Shown here one piece after another: positions 1 through 10,291 of a stretch of DNA of 64,000 nucleotides. The position numbers and the translations under genes were made by a program. The DNA comes from Burkholderia sp. S171 (GTDB taxonomy: Bacteria > Pseudomonadota > Gammaproteobacteria > Burkholderiales > Burkholderiaceae): NCBI RefSeq assembly GCF_009766085.1, contig NZ_LMUF01000007.1:179049-243048 (forward strand), read 5' to 3'. Under the pieces are notes generated by a model. It was given only the letters and a program-made list of their open reading frames with translations, made no database searches and was not told the DNA's origin. Every line of letters begins with the position of its first letter. The stretch's first letter is position 1.

Positions 1-1032
1 CTGTTGAAAGTGCTCCACGATCAAGGCCAGAAGCTCTGGCATATCGGTAATGGCTACACCAACGAACCGGTGCTGCGGCTTGCGACTCGCCTCACCAACC
101 TGACCTTCGCTGACCGTGCGTTCTTCGCCAACTCCGGCGCGGAAGCGAACGAAGCCGCGCTGAAACTCGCGCGCCGTTACGCGATCGACACCACCGGTCC
201 GCAGAAAGTCGAAATCATCTCGTTCACGCAGTCGTTCCACGGCCGGACGCTGTTCACCGTCAGCGTGGGCGGCCAGCCGAAATACGCCGAAGGCTTCGGC
301 CCGACGCCGCAAGGCATCACGCATCTGCCCTATAACGATTTGGCTGCTGCCCGTGCAGCAATCGGCCCGCAAACCTGCGCGGTGATCGTCGAGCCGGTGC
401 AAGGCGAAGGCGGCGTGCTGCCCGCCGATCCCGCGTTCCTCCAGGGTCTGCGCGATGCTTGCGACCAGCACGGCGCACTGCTGATTTTTGACGAGGTACA
501 AACGGGCGTGGGCCGTACTGGCACGTTCTACGCATACATGGGATACGGCGTCACGCCGGACATCCTGACGACCGCGAAAGCGCTCGGCAACGGCTTCCCG
601 ATCGGCGCGATGCTGACCACGGACAAGATCGCCGCGCATTTCAAAGTGGGCGTGCACGGTACGACGTACGGTGGCAATCCGCTGGGCGCGGCTATCGCGG
701 AGAAGGTGGTTGAACTGATCAGCGACCCTGCCGTGCTCGAAGGCGTGCAGCAACGCAGCGCTGCGATCAAGGCGCATCTGAAGCGCATTGATGAGCGTTT
801 CTCCGTGTTCAAGGAGATCCGTGGCAAGGGCCTCTTGATCGGCGCCGAACTCGCCGATGCCTACAAGGACCGCGCGAAGGACGTGCTCACCGCTGCCGCG
901 AAACACGGCGTGATCATGCTGATCGCCGGGCCGAACGTGCTGCGTTTCGCGCCGTCGCTGATCATGCCCATGGCCGACCTCGACGAGGGCTTCGCGCGCA
1001 TCGAAAAGGCTATCGCCGACGTGGCGCAATGA
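1..1032 (+). CDS. astC: Succinylornithine / acetylornithine transaminase, 5' end missing
   Basis: Class III PLP-dependent aminotransferase. In the AST pathway it moves the amino group of succinylornithine to 2-oxoglutarate. The reading frame is open at base 1, so about 60-70 N-terminal residues lie outside the window. Visible motifs are [18 protein letters not shown], the acidic [13 protein letters not shown] block, and the PLP lysine in [13 protein letters not shown] (Lys codon at 577-579). AstC and ArgD are hard to tell apart by sequence. The choice of AstC rests on the five AST genes immediately downstream, an order matching the Pseudomonas aruCFGDBE operon. In many bacteria one enzyme serves both roles. 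Confidence 0.93.
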   Translation: MLKVLHDQGQKLWHIGNGYTNEPVLRLATRLTNLTFADRAFFANSGAEANEAALKLARRYAIDTTGPQKVEIISFTQSFHGRTLFTVSVGGQPKYAEGFGPTPQGITHLPYNDLAAARAAIGPQTCAVIVEPVQGEGGVLPADPAFLQGLRDACDQHGALLIFDEVQTGVGRTGTFYAYMGYGVTPDILTTAKALGNGFPIGAMLTTDKIAAHFKVGVHGTTYGGNPLGAAIAEKVVELISDPAVLEGVQQRSAAIKAHLKRIDERFSVFKEIRGKGLLIGAELADAYKDRAKDVLTAAAKHGVIMLIAGPNVLRFAPSLIMPMADLDEGFARIEKAIADVAQ

Positions 1033-1075
1033 ACGTGCGGACTTCGGTCCATCCTCTCAACCAATGGAACCGCCG

Positions 1076-2131
1076 ATGTTAATCGTCCGCCCCGCAAGAC
1101 TCGCCGATCTCGACGCGCTCGAACGGATGGCGAATGCCGCGCATCCGGTGCTGCATTCGTTGCCGCGCGACCGGCGTGTACTGGAAACGCGCGTTGCGCT
1201 TTCCGAAGATTCGTTTCGTGCGGAAGTCGAGTTTCCGGGCGAGGAGTTTTATCTCTTCGTGCTTGAAGAGACCACGACTGGCGCGTTGCTCGGCACGTCG
1301 AGCATCGTGGCATCGGCGGGATATTCGGAGCCGTTCTATGCGTTCCGCAATGACGCGCTGATCCACGCATCGCGCGAACTCAAGGTGAACCGCAAGATCC
1401 ACGCGCTCACCATGTCGCATGAACTCACCGGCAAGAGCCGCCTGACAGGTTTCTACATTGAGCCATCGGTGCGCGAAGCCACGCACGATGCCGCCGCGCA
1501 TCTGCTTTCGCGCGCTCGCATGATGTACGTGGCCGCGAACCGCAAGCGTTTCTCCGACGACGTCTTCTCGCTGATGCTCGGCGTTACCGATGAAGCCGGC
1601 GTATCGCCGTTCTGGGAAGCGGTGGGGCGGAAATTTTTCGGTCGCGATTTCGAGCAGGTCGAACTGGAATCGGGCGGCCGCAGCCGGACGTTTATCGCAG
1701 AAGTTATGCCGAGTTATCCGCTCTACGTGCCGCTGTTGCCGCCTGAAGCGCAACGCGTGTTGGGCGAGCCGGATGACGGCGCGTTGCTCGCGTATGACAT
1801 CCATCTTGAGGAAGGATTCGAGCCGGATCGTTTTGTCGATATCTTCGATGCCGGCCCGGTCCTGACCGTTGCGGTGGAACGCAGCGCGTCCGTACTGGCG
1901 AACGAAGTTCGCGCCGTGCGAACGGCTCAGGATGACACGGGCACGTCAGGGACGCCGTACCTGATCGCAGCCGGTGGCGCGCACGCGTTTCGTTGCGCTG
2001 TAGTCAATCTGCCGTCCTCGCGTTCGACCGGTGCGCCGCTGTCTGCGGAACTGTGCAAGGTTTTAAGCGTGAAAGATTCCGATACGGTGCGTTGTGTGCC
2101 GCTTCATCAGGCTTCGGGAGAATTGCAATGA
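1076..2131 (+). CDS. aruF: Arginine N-succinyltransferase, alpha subunit
   Basis: First of two homologous subunits that together form the arginine/ornithine N-succinyltransferase, the entry step of the AST pathway (arginine plus succinyl-CoA). The 351-residue product has the AstA-family acyltransferase fold, with conserved LTMSHELTGKSRLTGFYIEP and GVSPFWEAVGRKFFGRDF stretches and a VDIFDAGPVL motif near the C terminus. I chose ATG 1076 (MLIVRPARLADL) because the family starts at this motif and a GGAA element lies just upstream; ATG 1064 is an in-frame alternative. The gene overlaps aruG by ATGA, which suggests translational coupling of the two subunits. Confidence 0.93.
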   Translation: MLIVRPARLADLDALERMANAAHPVLHSLPRDRRVLETRVALSEDSFRAEVEFPGEEFYLFVLEETTTGALLGTSSIVASAGYSEPFYAFRNDALIHASRELKVNRKIHALTMSHELTGKSRLTGFYIEPSVREATHDAAAHLLSRARMMYVAANRKRFSDDVFSLMLGVTDEAGVSPFWEAVGRKFFGRDFEQVELESGGRSRTFIAEVMPSYPLYVPLLPPEAQRVLGEPDDGALLAYDIHLEEGFEPDRFVDIFDAGPVLTVAVERSASVLANEVRAVRTAQDDTGTSGTPYLIAAGGAHAFRCAVVNLPSSRSTGAPLSAELCKVLSVKDSDTVRCVPLHQASGELQ

Positions 2132-3165
2132 TTGTTGTCCGCTGCGTGCAGCCTGGAGATGTCGACGCGCTCGTCGCGCTCGCGCACGAGACCGGACCGG
2201 GACTCACCACCTTCAAGCCGGATCGCGATGCGCTGACGGCGCGCGTTGAACGTGCACGACGCACGCTCGCCGACGAAGCGGACGCCTTCGAAGCAGGGTA
2301 TTTGTTCGCGATGGAAGACACTGCTACAGGCGATATTGCGGGGGTGTGCGGTATTGAAACGGAAGTCGGGCTGGAGCAACCGTTTTATAACTATCGTGTG
2401 TCGACGGTCGTTCATGCCAGCCGCGATCTGGGCGTGTGGACCAAGATGTCGCTGCTCAACATTTCGCACGATCTCACCGGTTACGCCGAAGTCTGTTCGC
2501 TTTTCTTAAGTCCGCGATATCGCACGGCAGGCGTGGGCGGTTTGCTGTCGCGCTCGCGCTTCATGTTTATGGCGCAATTCCTCGAGCGTTTCCCTGAACG
2601 CCTGTGCGCTGAATTGCGTGGCCACTTCGATGAAACCGGCGCGTCGCCATTCTGGCAGGCAGTGGGATCGCACTTCTATCAGATCGATTTCAACGCCGCC
2701 GACTATCTCAGCTCACACGGCAAGAAGTCGTTCCTCGCCGAGTTGATGCCGCGGTATCCGGTCTATCTCGCAATGCTTCCCGACGATGCGCAAGCGGCGG
2801 TTGGGTTGACGCATCGCGACACCCTGCCCGCGCGGAAGATGCTCGAAACGGAAGGGCTGCGCTATGAAAATCACGTCGATATCTTCGACGCCGGTCCCGT
2901 CCTCGAATGCCACGTCGCGGATTTGCGCACGGTGCGCGAGAGCGTGCTGGTGACGGTGCGCATTGGTGAGCGTGCAGAGCACGGCGAGGCTCGCAGCCTG
3001 GTATCGAATACATCGCTTGAGGACTTCCGCTGCGGCGCGACGTTCGGCGTGCCCGAGGACGGCACTTTCCTGCTGACACCGGAGGAAGCCGCCGCGCTGC
3101 GCGTGCAAGCCGGCGATACGGTGCGTGTACTGGCATCGCAACCGCGCCTGAAGAACGCAAGTTAA
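2128..3165 (+). CDS. aruG: Arginine N-succinyltransferase, beta subunit
   Basis: Second subunit of the heteromeric arginine N-succinyltransferase, 345 residues. It shares its architecture with the preceding gene: an N-terminal MIVVRCVQPGDVDALVALA like the aruF start, then LNISHDLTGYAEVCSLFL, GASPFWQAVGSHFYQIDF and HVDIFDAGPVLE at matching places. This marks an old tandem duplication. The start is ATG 2128 inside the ATGA overlap, with CGGGAG about 8 bases upstream. The open frame extends further 5' but would run through the coding end of aruF. Enterobacteria have one AstA protein instead of two. Confidence 0.93.
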   Translation: MIVVRCVQPGDVDALVALAHETGPGLTTFKPDRDALTARVERARRTLADEADAFEAGYLFAMEDTATGDIAGVCGIETEVGLEQPFYNYRVSTVVHASRDLGVWTKMSLLNISHDLTGYAEVCSLFLSPRYRTAGVGGLLSRSRFMFMAQFLERFPERLCAELRGHFDETGASPFWQAVGSHFYQIDFNAADYLSSHGKKSFLAELMPRYPVYLAMLPDDAQAAVGLTHRDTLPARKMLETEGLRYENHVDIFDAGPVLECHVADLRTVRESVLVTVRIGERAEHGEARSLVSNTSLEDFRCGATFGVPEDGTFLLTPEEAAALRVQAGDTVRVLASQPRLKNAS

Positions 3166-3176
3166 GGACAAGGAAC

Positions 3177-4652
3177 ATGACGAAGTTTTCGACTCAATTG
3201 TTTATCGATGGCGCGTGGAGCGAGGGTACGGGTGCACCGTTCGCATCACGTAACCCGGGCAATGGCGACGTGGTGTGGGAAGGCGCGAGCGCAGCGGCTC
3301 AAGACGTCGAGCGTGCCGTGCTTTCAGCACGACGCGCGTTCGCTTCGTGGTCCGCGTTGACGCTGGACGAACGCATTGCGATCACGCGGCGGTTCGCGGC
3401 GCTGCTGACCGAGCACAAGGAAACGCTGGCTCACACCATCGGTCTCGAGACCGGCAAGCCGCTGTGGGAAGCGCGGACCGAAGTCGCGACCATGGCCGCT
3501 AAAGTCGATATCTCCGTCAAGTCGTACCACGACCGCACCGGCGAGAAGCGCCAGGAAATGGCCGATGGCATCGCGGTATTGCGGCATCGCCCGCATGGCG
3601 TTGTTGCCGTGTTTGGACCGTATAACTTCCCCGGACATTTGCCGAACGGGCATATTGTCCCTGCGCTGATCGCGGGGAATACGGTTGTGTTCAAACCATC
3701 GGAATTCGCGCCCGGCGTGGCTGCGCTGACGGTGGATTTGTGGGCGCAGGCCGGCTTGCCTGCCGGCGTGCTGAATCTTGTGCAGGGCGAGAAGGACACC
3801 GGCATTGCGCTGGCGAATCATCGGCAGATCGATGGCTTGTTCTTCACTGGCAGCTCGGATACCGGCACGTTGCTGCATCGGCAATTCGGCGGACGTCCGG
3901 AGATCGTGCTCGCGCTGGAAATGGGCGGCAACAATCCGCTGGTCGTGGCTGAGGTCGAAGACATCGATGCCGCCGTGCATCACACGATCCAGTCGGCGTA
4001 TTTGTCGGCAGGGCAGCGCTGCACGTGCGCGCGTCGGTTGTTCGTTCCAGACAACGCATTCGGCGAGCGCTTTACCCAGCGATTGATCGACGTAACATCG
4101 AAGATTAAAACGGGCGCTTTCGATGCTGATCCGCAACCGTTCATGGGCGCGGTGATCTCGGCACGCGCAGCCGCGAAGCTCGTGCAGGCGCAGACGCAGT
4201 TGATCGAAGCGGGCGGCAAGCCTTTGCTTGAAATGACGCAACGGTCTGCGCAACTTGGCTTCGTCACCCCGGCGATAATCGACGTCACGAATGCGCGCAA
4301 CATCCCCGACGAAGAGCACTTCGGCCCAATGCTGCAACTCACGCGCTACAGCAACTTCGATCATGCAATAGAGCGTGCCAACGACACCGCGTTCGGTTTA
4401 TCCGCGGGTTTGCTGGCCGACGATGAAACCGCGTGGACCCATTTTCAGCGCACGATTCGCGCCGGCATTGTGAACTGGAACCGGCCGACTAACGGCGCGT
4501 CGTCAGCCGCGCCGTTCGGTGGTATCGGACGTTCGGGCAATCAGCGTCCGAGCGCGTTTTACGCAGCGGATTACTGCTCGTATCCTATGGCATCGGTCGA
4601 AAGCACCCAGTTGCAAATGCCCGCGAGCGTCTCGCCCGGCCTTCAGTTCTGA
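3177..4652 (+). CDS. astD: N-succinylglutamate 5-semialdehyde dehydrogenase
   Basis: NAD-dependent aldehyde dehydrogenase that oxidises N-succinylglutamate semialdehyde to N-succinylglutamate, step 4 of the AST pathway. The 491-residue length matches the family. The catalytic general base is in LALEMGGNNPLVV (Glu248), and the nucleophilic cysteine is in SAGQRCTCARRL (Cys282). The NAD-binding GSSDTGTLLHRQFGG motif and the NYNFPGHLPNGHI-like segment (as FGPYNFPGHLPNGH) are typical of AstD. ATG 3177 follows an AGGAA ribosome binding site, 11 bases after aruG. Confidence 0.95.
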   Translation: MTKFSTQLFIDGAWSEGTGAPFASRNPGNGDVVWEGASAAAQDVERAVLSARRAFASWSALTLDERIAITRRFAALLTEHKETLAHTIGLETGKPLWEARTEVATMAAKVDISVKSYHDRTGEKRQEMADGIAVLRHRPHGVVAVFGPYNFPGHLPNGHIVPALIAGNTVVFKPSEFAPGVAALTVDLWAQAGLPAGVLNLVQGEKDTGIALANHRQIDGLFFTGSSDTGTLLHRQFGGRPEIVLALEMGGNNPLVVAEVEDIDAAVHHTIQSAYLSAGQRCTCARRLFVPDNAFGERFTQRLIDVTSKIKTGAFDADPQPFMGAVISARAAAKLVQAQTQLIEAGGKPLLEMTQRSAQLGFVTPAIIDVTNARNIPDEEHFGPMLQLTRYSNFDHAIERANDTAFGLSAGLLADDETAWTHFQRTIRAGIVNWNRPTNGASSAAPFGGIGRSGNQRPSAFYAADYCSYPMASVESTQLQMPASVSPGLQF

Positions 4653-4661
4653 GGAACCACG

Positions 4662-6005
4662 ATGCAAGCATTCGAAGCGAACTTCGACGGGCTGGTCGGC
4701 CCGACGCACAACTACGCGGGGCTGTCGTTCGGCAATGTCGCGTCGCGCAACAACGAGAAATCGGCTGCCAATCCGAAGGCCGCGGCGAAGCAGGGTCTGC
4801 GCAAGATGAAGCAACTGGCCGACCTTGGATTTCACCAGGGCGTGCTGCCGCCGCTTGAACGGCCGTCGCTCAAGTTGCTGCGCAGCCTGGGTTTCACCGG
4901 TGACGACGCTGCGGTAGTCGAACGTGCGTCGCGAGAAGCGCCGGAATTGCTCGCCGCTGCGAGTTCCGCTTCGGCAATGTGGACCGCGAACGCGGCGACC
5001 GTAAGCCCATCGGCGGATACGAACGATGGCCGTGTGCATTTCACGCCGGCTAACCTGAGCACGAAGTTGCATCGTGCGATCGAGCATGAAGAAACGCGCC
5101 GTTCGCTCTCGGCCATTTTCTCCGATGAGGAGCATTTCAGGATTCATCATGCGTTGCCAGGAACGCCCGCATTAGGCGATGAAGGCGCGGCCAATCACAC
5201 GCGTTTTTGCAGCGAGTACGGCGAGAAGGGCGTGGAATTTTTCGTGTACGGACGCAGTGAATACGCTCAGGGCGCGGCTGAACCAAAGCGATTCCCCGCA
5301 CGCCAAACGCTGGAAGCAAGCCGTGCCGTCGCGCGCCTTCATGGTCTTTCCGACGACGCTACCGTGTTCGCGCAGCAACTTCCTGACGTGATCGATGCCG
5401 GTGTGTTTCATAACGACGTGATCGCAGTCGGCAACCGCAATACGTTGTTTTGCCACCAACGGGCGTTCCTGGATCAGGACAACGTGTACGACCAGCTTCG
5501 CGCGAAACTTGATGCCCACGGCGGCGCGTTCACCGCGATCGAAGTGCCGGAAGACGAAGTCAGCGTGGCCGATGCCGTCTCGTCGTATCTGTTCAACAGC
5601 CAGTTGCTGACACGTCCGGACGGCCGGCAAGTGCTGGTCGTGCCGCAGGAGTGCCGTGAAAACGCGCGGGTCGCCAAGTACCTTGATTCATTGCATGCAC
5701 GGTCCACGTCTATTGACGACGTCCTCGTCTTCGATCTGCGCGAAAGCATGAAGAACGGCGGCGGTCCCGCCTGCCTGCGCCTGCGCGTGGTGCTCAATGA
5801 GGCGGAGCGCGTCGCAGTGAACCCCGGCGTGTGGATGAACGACACGTTGTTCGCGCAACTCGATGCCTGGATCGACACGCATTATCGCGACCGCATTGCG
5901 CCCGCCGATCTCGCCGATCTGAAACTCCTCGATGAATCACGCGCGGCGCTTGATGCGCTGACCGGCATTCTCAAGTTGGGTGCTATCTATGACTTCCAGC
6001 GTTGA
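4662..6005 (+). CDS. astB: N-succinylarginine dihydrolase
   Basis: Hydrolyses N2-succinylarginine to succinylornithine, CO2 and two ammonia, step 2 of the AST pathway. It belongs to the amidinotransferase-like (pentein) superfamily. Its 447 residues equal the usual AstB length. Diagnostic segments are the N-terminal [33 protein letters not shown], the HNDVIAVGN histidine region, and the C-terminal catalytic cysteine in [12 protein letters not shown] (Cys371). ATG 4662 sits 9 bases after the astD stop behind GAGGAA. The 3' end overlaps the start of astE. Confidence 0.95.
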   Translation: MQAFEANFDGLVGPTHNYAGLSFGNVASRNNEKSAANPKAAAKQGLRKMKQLADLGFHQGVLPPLERPSLKLLRSLGFTGDDAAVVERASREAPELLAAASSASAMWTANAATVSPSADTNDGRVHFTPANLSTKLHRAIEHEETRRSLSAIFSDEEHFRIHHALPGTPALGDEGAANHTRFCSEYGEKGVEFFVYGRSEYAQGAAEPKRFPARQTLEASRAVARLHGLSDDATVFAQQLPDVIDAGVFHNDVIAVGNRNTLFCHQRAFLDQDNVYDQLRAKLDAHGGAFTAIEVPEDEVSVADAVSSYLFNSQLLTRPDGRQVLVVPQECRENARVAKYLDSLHARSTSIDDVLVFDLRESMKNGGGPACLRLRVVLNEAERVAVNPGVWMNDTLFAQLDAWIDTHYRDRIAPADLADLKLLDESRAALDALTGILKLGAIYDFQR

Positions 6006-7020
6006 GCCGGCCATGTTCGCGAACTTTCTCGACTTTGTGCTCGATGGAAAAAAGCCCGCGCTGACTGAAGGCACGTTGCCAAGCGGCGTGAAGTGGACGT
6101 GGCTCGGCGAGGGCATTGTTCGATTTGAACCCGAGGGCGCGGTGCGGCAGAGCGTGGTGGCATCGGCGGGGATTCACGGGGATGAAACCGCGCCGATCGA
6201 AATCCTGTCGATGCTTGTCGCGGATATCGCGAGCGGCAAGGCGGTGTTGCAGAGCCGCGTGCTGGTCATCTTCGGCAACATCGACGCGATGCGTGCGTCT
6301 TGCCGGTATCGCGACGACGATCTCAACCGGCTGTTCAACGGCCGCTATCTTCAACTCGCAGCAAGTCATGAAGCGCCGCGTGCAGCGGAACTGGAGAATG
6401 TGACGCGTGCGTTTTTTGCCGAAGCTGACGGCGACGCTACACACGCGAAGTGGCACATTGACATGCACACGGCTATCCGCCCCTCGGTGTTCGAGCAGTT
6501 TGCGTTGCTGCCGTACACGGGCGAGCCGCTGTCACGCCTGATGTTCGACTGGTTGCAGGACGCGGGGTTGTCGGCTGTATTGCTGCATAAAGAGAAGTCG
6601 AACACGTTCACGCATTTCACGGCGGAGCAATCGGGCGCGCTCGCCTGCACGCTGGAGCTCGGCAAGGTGCGGGCGTTCGGGCATAACGATCTGTCGCGCT
6701 TCGCCGCATCGGACGCTGCATTGCGGCGGTTGATCGCGGGGCTTGGACCTGTCGAACCGTCCAGCCAGACGTTGAAGGTGTTCACGGTCGTCGGACAAAT
6801 CAATAAACAGAGCGAGGCGTTCAAGCTCCACGTAGCCGGCGATGTCGCCAACTTCACGCCATTCGCGCGTGGCACGGTGCTCGCCGAGGATGACGGTTAC
6901 ACGTATGAAGTGCTGCGCGACGAGGAGCGCATCGTATTTCCGAATCCGACGGTGAAGCCGGGTTTGAGGGCGGGGCTCATGGTCATCGATACGACTCAGG
7001 AAACGTTCGACTCGCTATGA
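5989..7020 (+). CDS. astE: Succinylglutamate desuccinylase
   Basis: Zinc-dependent hydrolase of the AspA/AstE family. It releases glutamate and succinate from N-succinylglutamate, the last step of the AST pathway. Zinc ligands and the catalytic residue are visible: [12 protein letters not shown] (His63, Glu66), [11 protein letters not shown] (metal His) and [12 protein letters not shown] (general-base Glu). I chose ATG 5989 (MTSSVEP), which lies inside the end of astB and makes a 17-bp overlap. GTG 5980 and ATG 6013 are in-frame alternatives, and no strong Shine-Dalgarno site decides. Last gene of the operon; it ends 5 bp inside the convergent efflux operon. Confidence 0.93.
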   Translation: MTSSVEPAMFANFLDFVLDGKKPALTEGTLPSGVKWTWLGEGIVRFEPEGAVRQSVVASAGIHGDETAPIEILSMLVADIASGKAVLQSRVLVIFGNIDAMRASCRYRDDDLNRLFNGRYLQLAASHEAPRAAELENVTRAFFAEADGDATHAKWHIDMHTAIRPSVFEQFALLPYTGEPLSRLMFDWLQDAGLSAVLLHKEKSNTFTHFTAEQSGALACTLELGKVRAFGHNDLSRFAASDAALRRLIAGLGPVEPSSQTLKVFTVVGQINKQSEAFKLHVAGDVANFTPFARGTVLAEDDGYTYEVLRDEERIVFPNPTVKPGLRAGLMVIDTTQETFDSL

Positions 7021-7893
7021 ACGGTTCGTCTTGCCGGTGGGCTCGACAACCACCGTGCACGTCGTCCCCGCAGCCAGCACGACATCTTCTGGAACCTCGT
7101 CGATATGAATCCGCACCGGCACGCGCTGCGCGAGCCGTACCCAGTTGAACGTGGGGTTCACATCGGCGAGCAGTTCGCGGCTTTGCGGATTATCGCGGTC
7201 ATAGATGCCGCGCGAAATACTCTGCACGTGGCCCTTCAACATGCCGCCGCTCATCAGCCGCATCTCGGCTTTATCGCCGATACGCACACGCGGCAGTTTC
7301 GTTTCCTCGAAATATCCATAGACCCAGAACGAATGGCTGTCGACGATAGCGAGCTTCGCTGCGCCCGTTGTCGCATAGTCACCGCGATGCACGTTCAGGT
7401 TTGTCACGTAGCCGTCCACCGGCGCGAACACCTTGGTGCGTGCCAGATTGAGCTCGGCGGCGTCGAGCGCTGCCTGCGCTTGCTGCAAGTTCGCAGCCGC
7501 GCCGGATGCAGCCTGGCTTGCATTGTCACGCGACTCCTTCGACACCACTTCGTTGTCCATATCCGCCCGGCGCGCGGCGTCGTCGCGACGCATGCGTAGA
7601 TCTGCGTTGCGTGCTGCGACGGTGGCCTGTGCCTGTTCCACCGCGATCTTGTAATGCGACGGATCGATCTCCATCAGCAGATCGCCCTTGTGCACGAACT
7701 GGTTATCGGCGACCGGCATGGTCACAACGGCGCCCGAGACATCCGGCGCGACGTTGATGACGTCGGCGCGCACGCGACCGTCGCGGGTCCACGGCTGGTC
7801 CATGTAATGCACCCACAGCGCGCGCCCGATCAAGATGGCCGCGCAGAAAATGAGCGCGGTCATGAAGATGCCGAAAATTTTCCTGATGATCAT
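7015..7893 (-). CDS. HlyD-family membrane fusion protein of an aromatic acid / fusaric acid type efflux pump
   Basis: Periplasmic adaptor of 292 residues, anchored by one N-terminal transmembrane helix (residues about 5-25, [20 protein letters not shown]). The biotinyl-lipoyl half motif is at [24 protein letters not shown], followed by a long alanine-rich coiled-coil hairpin (about residues 75-135) and the second lipoyl half [17 protein letters not shown]. It resembles E. coli AaeA. It is the last gene of a four-gene operon, after a DUF1656 and a FUSC gene. The likely substrates are small aromatic carboxylic acids; this is inferred from the family. Confidence 0.88.
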   Translation of the reverse strand: MIIRKIFGIFMTALIFCAAILIGRALWVHYMDQPWTRDGRVRADVINVAPDVSGAVVTMPVADNQFVHKGDLLMEIDPSHYKIAVEQAQATVAARNADLRMRRDDAARRADMDNEVVSKESRDNASQAASGAAANLQQAQAALDAAELNLARTKVFAPVDGYVTNLNVHRGDYATTGAAKLAIVDSHSFWVYGYFEETKLPRVRIGDKAEMRLMSGGMLKGHVQSISRGIYDRDNPQSRELLADVNPTFNWVRLAQRVPVRIHIDEVPEDVVLAAGTTCTVVVEPTGKTNRS

Positions 7894-7918
7894 GATGCGG
7901 TTCTAGTCCTTCAATATT

Positions 7919-8119
7919 TCAGCGATACACCGCGAGCCCGAGCAGGCCGCAGGCAGACACGAGCAGACATGCGCGAAAGAGCGACGGATGCCACACCACG
8001 CGATACAAACCGGTGAGCGCGAGCAGCCGGTCGATGAACCAAGTCAACAAGCCGCCCGCGATAAACAGCAGCAGGATCGTTGGTACGTAGGCATCGAGAA
8101 TGGCGATATCACGCGGCAT
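7919..8119 (-). CDS. DUF1656 small inner-membrane protein (AaeX-like)
   Basis: A 66-residue protein with two predicted transmembrane helices (about residues 10-30 and 45-65). The MPRDIAILDAYVPTILLLF start is typical of DUF1656 (AaeX-like) proteins, which lie between the FUSC and membrane fusion genes in aromatic acid efflux operons. Its exact role is unknown. The gene starts at ATG 8119, overlapping the end of the FUSC gene by 11 bases, which points to coupled translation, and it ends 25 bases before the membrane fusion gene. Confidence 0.85.
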   Translation of the reverse strand: MPRDIAILDAYVPTILLLFIAGGLLTWFIDRLLALTGLYRVVWHPSLFRACLLVSACGLLGLAVYR

Positions 8120-10289
8120 GGGGCGCTCCTTCGTGCGAGCGTGCGGGCTGGTTGAGATGGCCTATCGGCGATTGTGGATCGAGCAAGGCCGTACGAATGA
8201 AATGCAGGTGACTCGACATGCGTTGCAACCGATGGCGTTCCTCGCGAGGCTCATGCACGGTATCGAGCTGCGCACGCAGATCGTCGATGGCCAGCGTGGT
8301 CGCCGACAACGCGGCATCGAAGTATCGAGGGGTGGGGTGATCGAAGAGGCGGGCTACCTGATGCAGCGCCTGCTTGATTAATGCGCTGGATGCCAGCGCG
8401 GTCGTGTCCGAGCGAGTGCCCGAGAGGCTCAACTCGGTACGCAGATCAATCACCGCGTGGCCCACTTCAAGCACCGCGAACAACCAGCGCAACGCCTCGC
8501 GCTGCAAATCCTCTCGACCCGCCGCGAGCGCATCGATCTGCGAAAGCAGATCGCGCGCGCCGCTTTCAAAACGCATCGCGAGCCGGGTCAAGTTGCCCTT
8601 GCTCGTCATCACGACTTGCCGCCGCAGTTCACGCATCAGCAGACGGCGCAGCCACGGTGCGTCCGTGGGCAGCAGCACGGCAAAGGCCATCGAACAAACG
8701 AGCATGGAAACGACCAGCGCGATAGCGTCGTTGATGAAGGCTGACGGATCGTACTGAGTGACGTTGTCGGGCCCGGCGAGGAAGCAGAAGAAGATGCAGT
8801 AACCGGCGCCAATGCCCATCATGCCGGGCCGCGTGCTGATGAAAACGCCGAGCATCAGGAACGGCAGGAGCACAGCCGACAGCAGCAAGAATCCGTCAAT
8901 ATGGGGATACAGCGCAAACACTACGATCATTCCGGCGACGGCTGCGAGCGCGGTTCCCCCTGCCATCTGGAAAGCCATTTGCGTCGGTCGCGGCGACGAT
9001 GAGGCCAGTGCAATCACCGCTGCCGCGTCGAGCACGGCGGTGCCACCGCTCGGCCACGCCGACAGCATCCAGAAGCCGCTCAGGATCAGGATCACGATGA
9101 ACGCCCGCAGTCCGGAAACGCCCGCCGCGAGCAGGCTGGTCTTGGGTACATAACGCGTGATGCGGTGCTCGCGTTCGTGCGTGGGCACCGCGAGGGAGGC
9201 GTAGGTCAGCGTGTAGGCATGCAGGTCATCGACGAATCGATACAGCAGTTCGGCGGCGGTATCGAATTCCAGTAGGTCGATTGCCGGATCGAGCGCGAGC
9301 CGCGTTGCCCGGATGCGCTTGGGCAGCGCCGCCTTGAACGTGTCGAGTTGCGCGGCGGCGTGGACGGCATCGGCGGCTTTCTCCACCGGCGCGCCCGCTG
9401 CGCTCAGCAAAGGCGCGACTTCGCGGAAATAGGGTTCCAAAGCATCGACCGTCGGCGCTGCGCCGTTGACCCGAAGCCGGTTCATCAACTGATGCAGCGC
9501 GTGAAAGCGCGTGGATACGCTCATGAATTCGCCGTTCAGCCGCGCGACCCGGCCGCTGCGCATGCGCGTGTCGGGATCTTCGAACACGGCCACGCTGCGC
9601 GCAGCCTCGAGCCCGACTACGTCCGCGACGAACGCTGCGTTGATACGCTCGATCTGCGCGCGTTCGATACCCCCGCCCAACGCCTTCGACACATAGTCCA
9701 CGAACGCGGTGAAACGCTTTCGCACGGTAGCCCGGACTTGCTCGCCGGCATTCCGTGGGAAGACGAGCGCACTGACTGCGCCAGAACACAGGATCCCTAA
9801 CGATACTTCGGCAACTCGGGTCATCGCTGTGAGGAAGGCAGCATCCGCATGCTGCGCGGCGGGTATGCCAATGAGCGCGGCGGTATAACCCGACAACACA
9901 AATCCGTATGAACGGAAGTTGCGGTTACGCGCCGCGCCCGCTGTGCAGATGCCGACCCAGAGCGCTGTCGCCGACAGAAACAGGACAGGTTGCTGCGAGA
10001 ACAAGCTGATCAGCGCGAGCATCACGACGAGGCCGACGAGCGTCCCGCAGAAACGGTAAAAGCTTTTCGCCAGCACCATGCCGCTTTGCGGCTGCATCAC
10101 GACAAACACCGTCGTCATGGCGGTGCGAGGTTGCGGCAGATCGAGACGCATCGCGATCCACAGTGCCAGGAACGCTGCTAGCGAGGCCTTGAAGATGTGA
10201 ACCCACGCGAGACCGTCGGTAGCCGCCCAGTCCGCGAGCAGGGGGTAGAAACGGTTCAGCCTGTTCGGCGTAGAGGAGGGCGTCGACAT
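8109..10289 (-). CDS. FUSC-family inner membrane exporter (fusaric acid resistance / AaeB-like)
   Basis: Large inner-membrane subunit of about 726 residues with the aromatic acid exporter (FUSC) duplicated architecture: a block of N-terminal helices (residues about 20-180), a long cytoplasmic linker (about 180-370), a second helix block (about 385-525) and a C-terminal soluble part. Conserved FUSC segments include RTAMTTVFVVMQPQSGMVL and RFCGTLVGLV. ATG 10289 is preferred, with GGAG 9 bases upstream; GTG 10295 overlaps the upstream stop as GTGA and is an alternative. With its neighbours it should form a tripartite pump from cytoplasm to outside. Confidence 0.9.
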   Translation of the reverse strand: MSTPSSTPNRLNRFYPLLADWAATDGLAWVHIFKASLAAFLALWIAMRLDLPQPRTAMTTVFVVMQPQSGMVLAKSFYRFCGTLVGLVVMLALISLFSQQPVLFLSATALWVGICTAGAARNRNFRSYGFVLSGYTAALIGIPAAQHADAAFLTAMTRVAEVSLGILCSGAVSALVFPRNAGEQVRATVRKRFTAFVDYVSKALGGGIERAQIERINAAFVADVVGLEAARSVAVFEDPDTRMRSGRVARLNGEFMSVSTRFHALHQLMNRLRVNGAAPTVDALEPYFREVAPLLSAAGAPVEKAADAVHAAAQLDTFKAALPKRIRATRLALDPAIDLLEFDTAAELLYRFVDDLHAYTLTYASLAVPTHEREHRITRYVPKTSLLAAGVSGLRAFIVILILSGFWMLSAWPSGGTAVLDAAAVIALASSSPRPTQMAFQMAGGTALAAVAGMIVVFALYPHIDGFLLLSAVLLPFLMLGVFISTRPGMMGIGAGYCIFFCFLAGPDNVTQYDPSAFINDAIALVVSMLVCSMAFAVLLPTDAPWLRRLLMRELRRQVVMTSKGNLTRLAMRFESGARDLLSQIDALAAGREDLQREALRWLFAVLEVGHAVIDLRTELSLSGTRSDTTALASSALIKQALHQVARLFDHPTPRYFDAALSATTLAIDDLRAQLDTVHEPREERHRLQRMSSHLHFIRTALLDPQSPIGHLNQPARSHEGAPHAA

Positions 10290-10291
10290 GC